Positions 52,096 to 61,070 of a stretch of DNA of 64,000 nucleotides are shown piece after piece. Below the pieces are notes generated by a model that did not search any database, was not told the DNA's origin, and was given only the letters and a program-made list of their open reading frames with translations. The DNA comes from Segatella copri (GTDB taxonomy: Bacteria; Bacteroidota; Bacteroidia; Bacteroidales; Bacteroidaceae): positions 1,609,001 through 1,673,000 of the forward strand of contig NZ_CP137557.1 in NCBI RefSeq assembly GCF_019249655.2, given 5' to 3'. A program made the translations under genes and the position numbers. The stretch's first letter is position 1, and each line of letters begins with the position of its first letter.

Positions 52096-52138
52096 AACGA
52101 GGACAGCTAGTATTGAAAAAATGCTAGTTTTCCTCGTT
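52096..52138 (+). terminator. Terminator after lptD
   Basis: AACGAGGA / TCCTCGTT outer stem and CTAG(T)ATT / AATGCTAG inner stem, followed by T8. Confidence 0.85.
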
Positions 52139-52153
52139 TTTTTTATGATATAT

Positions 52154-52184
52154 TTTGTAATCTCGGATAATAATCGTATTTTTG
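52154..52184 (+). promoter_or_regulatory. Promoter of the GH95 gene
   Basis: TTTG (52154-52157), 19 bp, TATTTTTG (52177-52184); leader about 40 nt. Confidence 0.65.
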
Positions 52185-52230
52185 TACCGAAGATTTTGAA
52201 AATAAACATTATACGTAAATTTATAAAACC

Positions 52231-54687
52231 ATGAGTAAGAAAATTACAACTATCCTAACTTTCGCTATGCTGGGGGCACTTCAGGCTTCAGCACAGCAGC
52301 AGACACAGTTATCTTATTGGTTCGACACGCCTGTCACCCTGAAGGGACAGCAGATCTGGTATGGTGGCCATCCTGAGAAATGGAAGCACAAGAAGCCTAT
52401 CTCGGCTGGTGATACCGCCCGCAATCCTGATCCTGATTGGGAGTCTAAGTCGTTGCCTATCGGTAATGGCAGCATCGGTGCCAACATCCTGGGTTCCGTG
52501 GAAGCTGAGCGCATCACGTTGAATGAGAAGACACTCTGGCGTGGCGGTCCGAACACCAGGAAGGGTGCTGCCTATTATTGGAATGTGAACAAGAATTCTG
52601 CCCATGTGATGCAGGAAATCAGAGATGCCTTCGCTGCCAACGATTGGGAAAAGGCATCCCAGCTCACCCGCAAGAACTTCAACAGTCCTGTGCCTTACGA
52701 GTCTTATGCCGAGGACCCATTCCGCTTCGGTAGCTTTACCACGATGGGCGAGGCGTATATCGAGACGGGACTGAGCACTGTTGGCATGTCGGATTATCGC
52801 CGTGCCTTGTCGCTTGATTCAGCCTTGGCTTCGGTTTCCTTCGTCAAGGATGGCGTAAGATATCAGCGTGAGTATTTCATCTCTTATCCTGCCAATGTGA
52901 TGGCTATCCGCTATAAGGCTTCCCGTCAGGGCAAGCAGAATCTCGTGTTCTCCTATGCGCCTAACCCTGTTTCTACGGGCAGACTGGTGGCTGATGGCAG
53001 AAACGGCTTGCTTTGGGATGCACGTCTCGATAACAACGATATGCAGTATGCCATTCGCATCCGTGCCATCAACAAGGGCGGTAGCCTCTCTAACGAAGGC
53101 GGAAAACTGACCGTGAAAGGGGCTGATGAGGTGGTTTTCCTCATTTCTGCCGATACCGATTACAAGGCAAACAATAATCCGGATTACAATGATCCTAAGA
53201 CCTATGTGGGCGTGGATCCACTGGCTACCACCCAGGATTGGGTGAGCAAGGCTGAAGGCAAGGGCTATGCGCAGTTGCTCGATGAGCATTATAAGGATTA
53301 CAGCCGCCTGTTCAATCGGGTAAGTCTGAACCTGAACGATGTAGATAAAGCCAACGATATGCCTATAGACCAGCGCCTGGCCAACTATCGCAAGGGTGCC
53401 AAGGATTTCTATCTGGAGCAGCTCTACTATCAGTTTGGCCGCTATCTGCTCATCGCCTCTTCCCGTCCTGGCAACATGCCAGCCAACCTGCAGGGTGTAT
53501 GGCACAACAACGTGGATGGTCCTTGGCGTGTTGACTACCATAACAACATCAATCTTCAGATGAATTATTGGCCAGCCTGCACCACCAACCTGAGCGAGTG
53601 CGAGCTTCCGCTCTTCGACTTTATCCAGACACAGGTGAAGCCGGGTGAAAAGACTGCCAAGTCATATTATGGTACCCGTGGCTGGACCACATCTGTATCC
53701 AGCAATATCTTCGGTTTTACCTCTCCGCTGTCAAGCGAGGATATGTCGTGGAACTTCTCTCCATTCGCCGGTCCATGGCTGGCTACCCATCTCTGGGATT
53801 ATTACGACTATACCCGCGATAAGAAGTTCCTAAGCGAGACTGCATACGATATCATCAAGGGAAGTGCCAACTTCGCTACGGATTATCTGTGGCATCGCAA
53901 GGATGGTGTCTATACAGCGGCTCCTTCCACCTCTCCTGAGCATGGACCGATAGACGAGGGCGCCACCTTTGCTCATGCCGTGATTCGTGAGATTCTGCTC
54001 GATGCGGTGGAGGCTAGCAAGATATTGGGCAGGGATGCCAAGGATCGCAAGCAGTGGGAAGATGCCCTGAAGCACATTGCTCCTTATCAGATAGGCCGCT
54101 ATGGTCAGTTGATGGAGTGGTCTAAGGATATCGATGATCCTAAGGATGAGCATCGCCATGTGAACCATCTCTTCGGTTTGCATCCGGGCCGCACCATTTC
54201 GCCTATCACCACTCCTGTGCTGGCAAAGGCTTCCAAGGTGGTGTTGGAGCATCGTGGCGATGGTGCCACGGGATGGTCGATGGGTTGGAAGTTGAACCAG
54301 TGGGCTCGTCTGCACGATGGCAACCATGCCTACAAGCTTTATGGCAACCTGTTGAAGAATGGTACGCTGGATAATCTCTGGGATACGCACGCCCCATTCC
54401 AGATTGACGGTAACTTTGGCGGCACTGCGGGTGTCACCGAGATGCTGATGCAGAGTCACATGGGCTTTATCCATCTCCTCCCAGCCCTGCCTGATGCATG
54501 GCAGAAGGGGTCCATCAAGGGCCTCCGTGCCAAGGGTAACTTCACGGTAGATATCTATTGGGATAACGGTCGCCTTACCAAGGCAGTCATCCTCTCCGGT
54601 TCCGGTGAACCATGCCAGGTAAGATATGGAGATAAGGTGAAAAAGATGAAGACTCAGAAGGGCAAGACCTACGAGGTTAAGTTCTGA
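52231..54687 (+). CDS. GH95 alpha-L-fucosidase
   Basis: 818 residues with a signal peptide (cleavage near LQASAQ). The N-terminal domain carries PIGNGSIGANILGS and ITLNEKTLWRGGPN, the entry signature of GH95. The (alpha/alpha)6 catalytic barrel carries SSRPGNMPANLQGVW, NINLQMNYWPA and PFQIDGNFGGTAGVTEMLMQ. GH95 enzymes cleave alpha-1,2-fucose from mucin O-glycans and milk oligosaccharides; some act on alpha-L-galactosides. Its product would feed the fuc operon at 20-25 kb, although the genes are 27 kb apart. It is monocistronic, with its own promoter and terminator. No lipobox is present, so it is periplasmic. Confidence 0.93.
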   Translation: MSKKITTILTFAMLGALQASAQQQTQLSYWFDTPVTLKGQQIWYGGHPEKWKHKKPISAGDTARNPDPDWESKSLPIGNGSIGANILGSVEAERITLNEKTLWRGGPNTRKGAAYYWNVNKNSAHVMQEIRDAFAANDWEKASQLTRKNFNSPVPYESYAEDPFRFGSFTTMGEAYIETGLSTVGMSDYRRALSLDSALASVSFVKDGVRYQREYFISYPANVMAIRYKASRQGKQNLVFSYAPNPVSTGRLVADGRNGLLWDARLDNNDMQYAIRIRAINKGGSLSNEGGKLTVKGADEVVFLISADTDYKANNNPDYNDPKTYVGVDPLATTQDWVSKAEGKGYAQLLDEHYKDYSRLFNRVSLNLNDVDKANDMPIDQRLANYRKGAKDFYLEQLYYQFGRYLLIASSRPGNMPANLQGVWHNNVDGPWRVDYHNNINLQMNYWPACTTNLSECELPLFDFIQTQVKPGEKTAKSYYGTRGWTTSVSSNIFGFTSPLSSEDMSWNFSPFAGPWLATHLWDYYDYTRDKKFLSETAYDIIKGSANFATDYLWHRKDGVYTAAPSTSPEHGPIDEGATFAHAVIREILLDAVEASKILGRDAKDRKQWEDALKHIAPYQIGRYGQLMEWSKDIDDPKDEHRHVNHLFGLHPGRTISPITTPVLAKASKVVLEHRGDGATGWSMGWKLNQWARLHDGNHAYKLYGNLLKNGTLDNLWDTHAPFQIDGNFGGTAGVTEMLMQSHMGFIHLLPALPDAWQKGSIKGLRAKGNFTVDIYWDNGRLTKAVILSGSGEPCQVRYGDKVKKMKTQKGKTYEVKF

Positions 54688-54704
54688 TGAATAAAAAGAA
54701 ATTA

Positions 54705-54762
54705 TTTAGCCTTAAGGAAAAAAATATTTTCCCTTAAGGCTAAATATTTCTAGCCTTAAGGG
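54705..54762. terminator. Palindromic terminator region with repeated CCTTAAGG motif
   Basis: TTTAGCCTTAAGG (54705-54717) pairs with CCTTAAGGCTAAA (54732-54744); a third TAGCCTTAAGGG follows at 54751-54762. It lies between convergent GH95 and helicase genes and can work on both strands. Confidence 0.75.
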
Positions 54763-54801
54763 AAAAAAAATACGCTATGATAAAAGCTGTGAAGGGGCTA
54801 A

Positions 54802-56538
54802 TTAGTCCTTCAGATGCTTCAGCCTTCTCTTTGCCTCCGGATGGCTCGGATAAAGCGTCAGCGCTTTCTTGTAATTGATAATCGCCGCTTCTTTCATACC
54901 CTCCTTTTCGCACTCCTTACCCATGATGACATACTCCGTGGCTAAGCGCTTCAGGAATTTCTCCTGCTTCTTCTTTTCTTCATCCTTCTGCTTGATTACT
55001 TCTCTCAACCGTTCGTTCTCTGCCTGCAACTCATTCACCTTGTTCAGCTTCTTGCGGATAAAACGCTTGGCAAGTGGATGCTCTATGTCGTAACGGCTGT
55101 GGATGGCTAGGAAGAAATTATCCAAGGCGGCTTGCATGTCACCCTTGTCATACGCTTTTACGGCATCGTGATACTGCCTGTCGGCTTTGCTCTGCGTCAA
55201 TGCCGTGTTGATGGTATTCTGGTTGTTATACTGGCGGGCAAACTGCTTCACCTCGTTGCGGACGAATATCTCGCTTGGGCGGATAGGCTCCTGCAAACTG
55301 ATTCCCTCCAGACTGGTGCATCTCGACAAAGCCACGTAAGTCTGACCACCTGCAAAGACACCACCCGTAAAATCAATCTTCACCTGATTGAAAGTCAATC
55401 CCTGACTTTTGTGAACGGTAATCGCCCAGGCAAGTCGGATAGGGTATTGCTCGTATCTGCCAATCTCCTCCTCTTCAATCTTCTTCTCTACTTCGTTGAA
55501 ATGATAGCGCATGTTGCTCCAGGCTGCAGGCTCCACCATCACGTCCAGTCCATTTTCCGTGCGTACATATATCTTGGCATCATCCTCATTATCAAAACCG
55601 ATGATGGTGCCCAGCGTGCCGTTTACCCACTGGTGTTCGATATCGTTCTTGATGAAGATGACCTGTGCTCCCGTCTTCAGATATAGTTCGATAGGGGTAG
55701 GCAAACTGCTTTCGGGGAACTCGCCCTGGATGTTGCCACGGAAGAGCGTTGGCTCACCCGGCAGAAGTTTGAGCTGGTTCTCGTTGATGTAATCCACGGT
55801 GTCGCGGCGGGTAGAGAGGGTGATGGCAAGCTTGGAATCACTCTCGTCGAGTTGGGCACCCACCCGCTGGTTGAGCAGCTGCAGGTCTTTCGTCTGCGCC
55901 TGACTGGTTCGGATATGGTCGAGAATACTGATGAATACGGGGTCGCTCTGACGATACACCTTGGTGAGTTCGATGCTCACGAGCTGGAACTGCTGGAATA
56001 TCTTGGCATCGAAGAAGAAGCTGCTGCGATAGAAAGGATTCAGCAGTCTGCGGTCATCCTCCCTTACCACAGGTTCCAACTGGTAGATGTCACCCACAAG
56101 CAAGAGTTGCTTACCTCCGAACGGCTCCCTCATGTTGCGGCAATACACACGCAGCACCTTGTCGATGAAATCGATGATGTCGGCACGCACCATACTGATC
56201 TCATCGATGATGATGAGTTCCACTTCGCGGATAATCTTGATTTTCTCAGAATTATACTTCAGCGTATTCCGGATATTGCGCACGGAATACATGCTGTCGT
56301 TGGGCAGCAGCGGATGGAAGGGTAACTTGAAGAAACTATGCAGGGTACTGCCTCCGGCATTGATGGCAGCGATGCCCGTAGGCGCCAAGACGATGTGTTT
56401 CTTCTTGGTATTGGCTGCGATGTATCGCAGAAAAGTGGATTTACCCGTCCCCGCCTTTCCGGTGAGGAAAAGCGAACGACGGGTAAACTGTATGATTTGG
56501 AGTGCGTTCTGCAACTCCGCATTGTCGAGATCAATCAT
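54802..56538 (-). CDS. Pif1/RecD2-like SF1B helicase with C-terminal coiled coil and TPR-like tail
   Basis: 578 residues. Helicase motif I is FLTGKAGTGKSTF (25-37), Ia APTGIAA, II IIIDEISMV, III GDIYQLEPV, IV near VYRQSDP, and V/VI VHKSQGLTFNQV with TYVALSRC. These place it with Pif1-type 5'-3' DNA helicases. The last about 120 residues are different: a tract about 480-530 looks like a coiled coil (ERLREVIKQKDEEKKKQEK), and the end (AAIINYKKALTLYPSHPEAK) reads as a tetratricopeptide repeat. It may resolve G-quadruplexes or forks, with the tail recruiting a partner. Its start is 9 bp downstream of the PBP stop. Confidence 0.9.
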   Translation of the reverse strand: MIDLDNAELQNALQIIQFTRRSLFLTGKAGTGKSTFLRYIAANTKKKHIVLAPTGIAAINAGGSTLHSFFKLPFHPLLPNDSMYSVRNIRNTLKYNSEKIKIIREVELIIIDEISMVRADIIDFIDKVLRVYCRNMREPFGGKQLLLVGDIYQLEPVVREDDRRLLNPFYRSSFFFDAKIFQQFQLVSIELTKVYRQSDPVFISILDHIRTSQAQTKDLQLLNQRVGAQLDESDSKLAITLSTRRDTVDYINENQLKLLPGEPTLFRGNIQGEFPESSLPTPIELYLKTGAQVIFIKNDIEHQWVNGTLGTIIGFDNEDDAKIYVRTENGLDVMVEPAAWSNMRYHFNEVEKKIEEEEIGRYEQYPIRLAWAITVHKSQGLTFNQVKIDFTGGVFAGGQTYVALSRCTSLEGISLQEPIRPSEIFVRNEVKQFARQYNNQNTINTALTQSKADRQYHDAVKAYDKGDMQAALDNFFLAIHSRYDIEHPLAKRFIRKKLNKVNELQAENERLREVIKQKDEEKKKQEKFLKRLATEYVIMGKECEKEGMKEAAIINYKKALTLYPSHPEAKRRLKHLKD

Positions 56539-56547
56539 ATTAAAAAA

Positions 56548-59100
56548 TTAGAGATCATCGAAGTTGATAGGCTGCTCTGTTGGCTTAGCCTTCTTCTTCT
56601 CTTTCTTTTCTTCTGTTGTTCCGGAACTTGGGGTAGGGGTTGCTCCCTCGGTCTTGTTCACTGGAACTTCCTTGATAACAGGGTTGCCATTCTCATCGAG
56701 GATGATTTCCTCGTTGAAGGCGGTGCTGTCTACACGAGTGGTATCTACCTTAGGTTTTGGCGCATAGCTAGCACAGATGTACATGTCGCGGGTGATGTCG
56801 GCATCCTGCGGCTTGTCAAACTTGGCGTGGTACTCCTTGAAGGCTGGGTCGCCAAATACGGATTGCAGGAAGTAACCGCATATAGGCAATGCTGTTCTGG
56901 CACCCTGTCCCAAGGCTCCGGTGCGGAAGTGCAGACAGCGGTATTCTCCACCTACCCAGGCACCAACCACCAGTTTAGGACTTACACACATGAACCAGGC
57001 ATCTGAGTGGTTGTTGGTTGTTCCCGTCTTTCCGCCAAACTCGGTATCACGGTAGTTGCCCACATAGCCCCAAAGGCTCTGCGATGTACCGCCCGGCTCC
57101 TTCATACCGCCCTGAAGCAACTGTTGCATCAGGAAGGCACTCTTGTAAGGAATCACCTGCTCTTCTGTAGAAGGACCTTCATATACCACCTTTCCGTCGT
57201 GGTCCACAATCTTGGTTACCAATACTGGGTCGTGGTGCTTACCATTGTTTGCAATGGTACAGTAGGCACAGGCCATCTCCAGCAGGTTCACATCGCTGGA
57301 ACCCAAGGCAAGAGCTGGTGTGTCATCCAGCGGACTGTCGATACCCATCTTCTTGGCGGTCTCGATGATGCGCTTGATGCCCATTTCCTGACCCAGGCGC
57401 ACAGCCACGGAGTTGATACTCTTGGCAAAGGCACTCTTCAGCGGGATGCTGTCGCCCGAGAACGAACCGCTGGCATTGGATGGTCTCCAGGTGGTCATCT
57501 CGTGCTTCTTCTTGTCATAAACCTCCATCGAGATGTATTCGTCGCGGCGCTTGTCGCAAGGAGTGAGTCCCTGGTTCATCGCCTCGGTATAGACAAAGAG
57601 CTTGAAGGTAGAACCCGGCTGGCGCTCGGCTGTTACCTTGTCATACTTCCAGTGGTCGAAATCAATGTCGCCCACCCATGCCTTTACGGCTCCCGTCTGT
57701 GGCTCCATAGCCACGAAAGCGCTGTGCATGAAGGTGGTCATATACTTGATGCTATCCTCTGAAGTCATGTTGATGGTAATGCTTCCCTTATCGTAATCGA
57801 ACACCTTCACTGGGTGAACCCACTCCTTATAATAATAGTTCACGGAGTCTGGATCGTTAGGGAAGCGTGCCAGCAATGCCTTGTAGAATGGCTGGCGCTC
57901 GGCGATGCCCTGGATAAAGTTAGGAATCACCTGGTGGTTCTCGTCCTGCCAAGGTTCCTGACCCAGCCAATTGCCCTTACCTGCCTGCGTGCGGCGGATG
58001 CTCCAGTGATTATTGAAGTTCTGCTGCACCTGCTTCATCTGCTTGCGGGCAGCATCCTCGGCATACTTCTGCATGCGGGTATCAATGGTGGTGTATATCT
58101 TCAAACCACTGGTGTAGAGGTCATAACCCTCGTCCTTGCACCAGTCTTTCAGGTAGTTGGCCACAGCCTCACGGAAGTACTTCGCCTGTCCGTCGTAGTT
58201 TTCCTCTACCTTGAAGTCGAGCTTGATAGGCTCCGTCTTCAGCTGGTCGTATTCGGCACGGGTCAGGTCGCCATGTGTCACCATATTATATAATACGGTG
58301 TTGCGGCGAGCCAGACTGTTTTCCGGATTGGTGCGTGGATTATAATAGGTGGTAGCCTTCAGCATACCCACGAGTATGGCAGCCTGGTCGGTGGTCATCT
58401 CCTTTGGCGTGGTATTGAAGTAAGTCTTGGCGGCAGTCTTGATACCGTAAGAGTTACTACCGAAATCCACGGTGTTGGCATACATGGTGATGATTTCCTT
58501 CTTGGAGAAAACCGTCTCCAGTTTCACGGCGATGATCCACTCCTTGCTCTTGATGATGAGCAGTCGCAGCACAGGCACCTTGCCGAGCAGACCGGTGGAG
58601 TATTGCGAACGGACACGGAACATATTCTTTGCCAACTGCTGGGTGATGGTTGAGGCACCACGCCCGCTATGATGCAGCAGGGCATCCTTGGCAGCAGCGA
58701 ATACACCGATAGGGTCGATACCGATGTGCTTGTAGAAGCGCTCATCCTCGGTGTCTACCAGTGCCTTGAAGAAGGCAGGGTTCACGTCTTCGTATTCCAC
58801 AGGAGTACGGTTCTCGTTGAAATACTTACCGATGAGCTTACCATCGGCACTGTAAATCAGGGAAGCCTCCGAAGTCTGCGGGTTCAGAATACCCGAAAAA
58901 TAACCAGGTGACTTACCGAAGAGCCACAGAAAGTTGATATCTACTGCACCCAAGTATAGGATAAAGGCTACGATACAACTAGCCAAGGCGACAACCGTCT
59001 TGGTGTACCAAGCCCTTCCCTGGTACAAACTCTTGTACCAAGTCCAACTGGCGCGAAACTTATGCCATATCCAGGCAAAGATAGTCTTGACTTTATTCAT
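56548..59100 (-). CDS. Class A penicillin-binding protein (PBP1A-like)
   Basis: 850 residues. One membrane helix (about 36-56) follows a basic, aromatic N-terminus. The GT51 glycosyltransferase has VDTEDERFYKHIGID and GASTITQQLAKNMF. The transpeptidase has the serine motif PGSTFK, SxN in AKSINS and KTGTTNN. The C-terminal about 60 residues are a Pro/Lys/Glu-rich tail (EEKKEKKKAKPTEQP), likely disordered in the periplasm. It polymerises and cross-links peptidoglycan. The helicase gene follows at 9 bp. Promoter TACCTTTG lies at 59126-59133 on the complement. Confidence 0.95.
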   Translation of the reverse strand: MNKVKTIFAWIWHKFRASWTWYKSLYQGRAWYTKTVVALASCIVAFILYLGAVDINFLWLFGKSPGYFSGILNPQTSEASLIYSADGKLIGKYFNENRTPVEYEDVNPAFFKALVDTEDERFYKHIGIDPIGVFAAAKDALLHHSGRGASTITQQLAKNMFRVRSQYSTGLLGKVPVLRLLIIKSKEWIIAVKLETVFSKKEIITMYANTVDFGSNSYGIKTAAKTYFNTTPKEMTTDQAAILVGMLKATTYYNPRTNPENSLARRNTVLYNMVTHGDLTRAEYDQLKTEPIKLDFKVEENYDGQAKYFREAVANYLKDWCKDEGYDLYTSGLKIYTTIDTRMQKYAEDAARKQMKQVQQNFNNHWSIRRTQAGKGNWLGQEPWQDENHQVIPNFIQGIAERQPFYKALLARFPNDPDSVNYYYKEWVHPVKVFDYDKGSITINMTSEDSIKYMTTFMHSAFVAMEPQTGAVKAWVGDIDFDHWKYDKVTAERQPGSTFKLFVYTEAMNQGLTPCDKRRDEYISMEVYDKKKHEMTTWRPSNASGSFSGDSIPLKSAFAKSINSVAVRLGQEMGIKRIIETAKKMGIDSPLDDTPALALGSSDVNLLEMACAYCTIANNGKHHDPVLVTKIVDHDGKVVYEGPSTEEQVIPYKSAFLMQQLLQGGMKEPGGTSQSLWGYVGNYRDTEFGGKTGTTNNHSDAWFMCVSPKLVVGAWVGGEYRCLHFRTGALGQGARTALPICGYFLQSVFGDPAFKEYHAKFDKPQDADITRDMYICASYAPKPKVDTTRVDSTAFNEEIILDENGNPVIKEVPVNKTEGATPTPSSGTTEEKKEKKKAKPTEQPINFDDL

Positions 59101-59125
59101 AATCGTTTATCTGTTTTTGTCGGTG

Positions 59126-59133
59126 CAAAGGTA
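59126..59133 (-). promoter_or_regulatory. -7 element of the PBP-helicase unit
   Basis: TACCTTTG on the complement, 25 bp before the start codon. A GATGTTACA like that upstream of the PiT gene lies at 59225-59233. Confidence 0.5.
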
Positions 59134-59290
59134 CAATAATAATTTGAAAAACCATCAATCTTTATGTTTTTATTTGTTATAAGGCATCATATCGGGTGCA
59201 TGAAATGTTTCAGGAACTTTATCAGATGTTACATTTAGACGTTTTCCCCCCTTTTTTAACTTTTTTCACCACAAAAAAACGCAAAAAACG

Positions 59291-59321
59291 TTTGCTGGGA
59301 TAAAAATAATTAGTAACTTTG
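59291..59321 (+). promoter_or_regulatory. Promoter of the isomerase-like gene
   Basis: TTTG (59291-59294), 19 bp, TAACTTTG (59314-59321), a strong match; leader about 60 nt. Confidence 0.7.
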
Positions 59322-59385
59322 CGCTCAGTAAAAACAAGCAGTTCATAAGCAATTATACAAAAACTTAATATAAAACATAATAATT

Positions 59386-60864
59386 ATGGTAAGCAACAAC
59401 ATTCCACAAGTAAAGCTCGGCATCATTGCCGTTAGCCGTGACTGTTTTCCAATCGCGCTTTCTACACAGCGCCGTGAGAACATCGTAAAAGAGTACAAAG
59501 GTGAGATTTTCAACTGCCAGACTACAGTTGAGAACGAAAAAGATATGCTCAAGGCTGTGAGCGAGGTAAAGGAGCAGGGCTGCAACGCCTTGGTGGTTTT
59601 CCTCGGTAACTTCGGTCCAGAGACTCCTGAGACTTTGATTGCAAAGAATTTCGACGGTCCTGTTATGTTCGTAGCTGCCGCTGAGGGCGACGGCGACATG
59701 ATCAATGGTCGTGGTGATGCATACTGCGGTATGCTCAACTGCTCTTACAATCTCGGCATGCGCCACCTGAAGGGTTACATCCCTGAGTATCCTGTAGGCA
59801 CAGCTGCAGAAGTAGCCAAGATGATTCAGGACTTCGTACCAGTAGCTCGCGTCATCCTCGGTTTGAAGGGCTTGAAGATTATCACTTTCGGTCCACGTCC
59901 ACAGGACTTCTTCGCTTGCAACGCTCCAATCAAGGGCTTGTACGAACTGGGTGTAGAGATTGAGGAGAACTCAGAGCTCGACCTCCTCGTAGCTTATAAG
60001 GAGCACGCGAACGATCCACGTATCGACGAGGTTTGCGCTGATATGGCCAAGGAGATGGGCGAGGGATGCTACTATCCTGACCTCAGCCGCAGAATGGCAC
60101 AGTTTGAGTTGACATTGCTCGACTGGGCAGAGGCTCACAAGGGTTCTCGCCAGTATGTAGCATTCGCCGACAAGTGCTGGCCAGCCTTCCCAAGCCAGTT
60201 CGGTTTCGAGCCTTGCTATGTTAACAGCCGTCTCGTTAGCCGCGGTATTCCTGTAGCTTGCGAGGTAGATATCTATGGTGCTTTGTCTGAGTACATCGGT
60301 ATGTGTGCTTCTGATGATACTGTAACATTGCTCGACATCAACAACTCTGTTCCTCAGTATATCTATGATGAGGACATCAAGGGTAAGTACGATTACAAGT
60401 TGACTGATACCTTCATGGGCTTCCACTGCGGTAACACTCCACAGTGCAAGATGTGCTCTAGCCGTAAGATCAAGTATCAGTTGATCCAGAACCGCTTGTT
60501 GGAGAATGGTGGCACACCAGACTTCACCCGTGGTACTTTGGAGGGTGACATCGCTGCATCAGATATCACATTCTATCGTCTGCAGTGCGATTCAGAGGGT
60601 AACCTCCGTTCTTATATCGCAGAGGGTGAGGTTCTCGATGTTCCTACTCGTTCATTCGGTGGTATCGGTATCTTCGCCATCAATGAGATGGGCCGCTTCT
60701 ATCGCCACGTCTTGGTTCAGAAGGGCTATCCACACCATGGTGCAGTAGCTTTCTCTCACGTAGGCAAGACCCTGTTCGAGGTATTCAAGTATCTTGGCAT
60801 CAAGGATATCGCTTACAACCAGCCAGCTAGCCTGCCTTATCCAACCGAGAATCCTTGGAAGTAA
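59386..60864 (+). CDS. L-fucose/L-arabinose isomerase-family protein
   Basis: 492 residues with the FucI/AraA fold order: an N-terminal Rossmann-like domain (KLGIIAVSRDCFP, ALVVFLGNFGPE), then a central domain with FADKCWPAFPSQFG and a CEVDIYGALSEY glutamate block, and a C-terminal barrel with MGFHCGNTPQCKMC and RSFGGIGIFAINEMGRFYRH. The paired cysteines after the HCGN histidine are unusual for FucI. It is clearly not the operon FucI at 23.7 kb (shared motifs are few). The substrate is unknown. Strong promoter, strong terminator and optimised codons suggest high expression. It stands alone. Confidence 0.85.
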   Translation: MVSNNIPQVKLGIIAVSRDCFPIALSTQRRENIVKEYKGEIFNCQTTVENEKDMLKAVSEVKEQGCNALVVFLGNFGPETPETLIAKNFDGPVMFVAAAEGDGDMINGRGDAYCGMLNCSYNLGMRHLKGYIPEYPVGTAAEVAKMIQDFVPVARVILGLKGLKIITFGPRPQDFFACNAPIKGLYELGVEIEENSELDLLVAYKEHANDPRIDEVCADMAKEMGEGCYYPDLSRRMAQFELTLLDWAEAHKGSRQYVAFADKCWPAFPSQFGFEPCYVNSRLVSRGIPVACEVDIYGALSEYIGMCASDDTVTLLDINNSVPQYIYDEDIKGKYDYKLTDTFMGFHCGNTPQCKMCSSRKIKYQLIQNRLLENGGTPDFTRGTLEGDIAASDITFYRLQCDSEGNLRSYIAEGEVLDVPTRSFGGIGIFAINEMGRFYRHVLVQKGYPHHGAVAFSHVGKTLFEVFKYLGIKDIAYNQPASLPYPTENPWK

Positions 60865-60887
60865 GATAAAAATTATATGAAATAATG

Positions 60888-60927
60888 AAGGCGATTGCTT
60901 TTCCGCAAAGGGGATAGCAATCGCCTT
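60888..60927 (+). terminator. Terminator of the isomerase-like gene
   Basis: AAGGCGATTGCT / AGCAATCGCCTT perfect 12-bp stem followed by TTTGTTTC. Confidence 0.9.
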
Positions 60928-61017
60928 TTTGTTTCTAAGAACTCCGCCACTAAAAGAAACGGCAATTTTGAACATATTGTGATATTTTGTGAATAGTGAT
61001 TATTTGCAGAAAATCAG

Positions 61018-61025
61018 TACCTTTG
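61018..61025 (+). promoter_or_regulatory. -7 element of the second efflux operon
   Basis: TACCTTTG followed by CACC, 45 bp before the start at 61071. No TTTG lies at the ideal -33 spacing. It supports the 61071 start over the longer frame from 60996. Confidence 0.5.
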
Positions 61026-61070
61026 CACCAGAAAACAATCGTATTGTATATCATAAGAAACATATTAAAA

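Noticed and set aside
60996..61070. Upstream start of the second TolC-like gene
   Set aside because: It would mask a clear signal peptide and overlap the -7 element.
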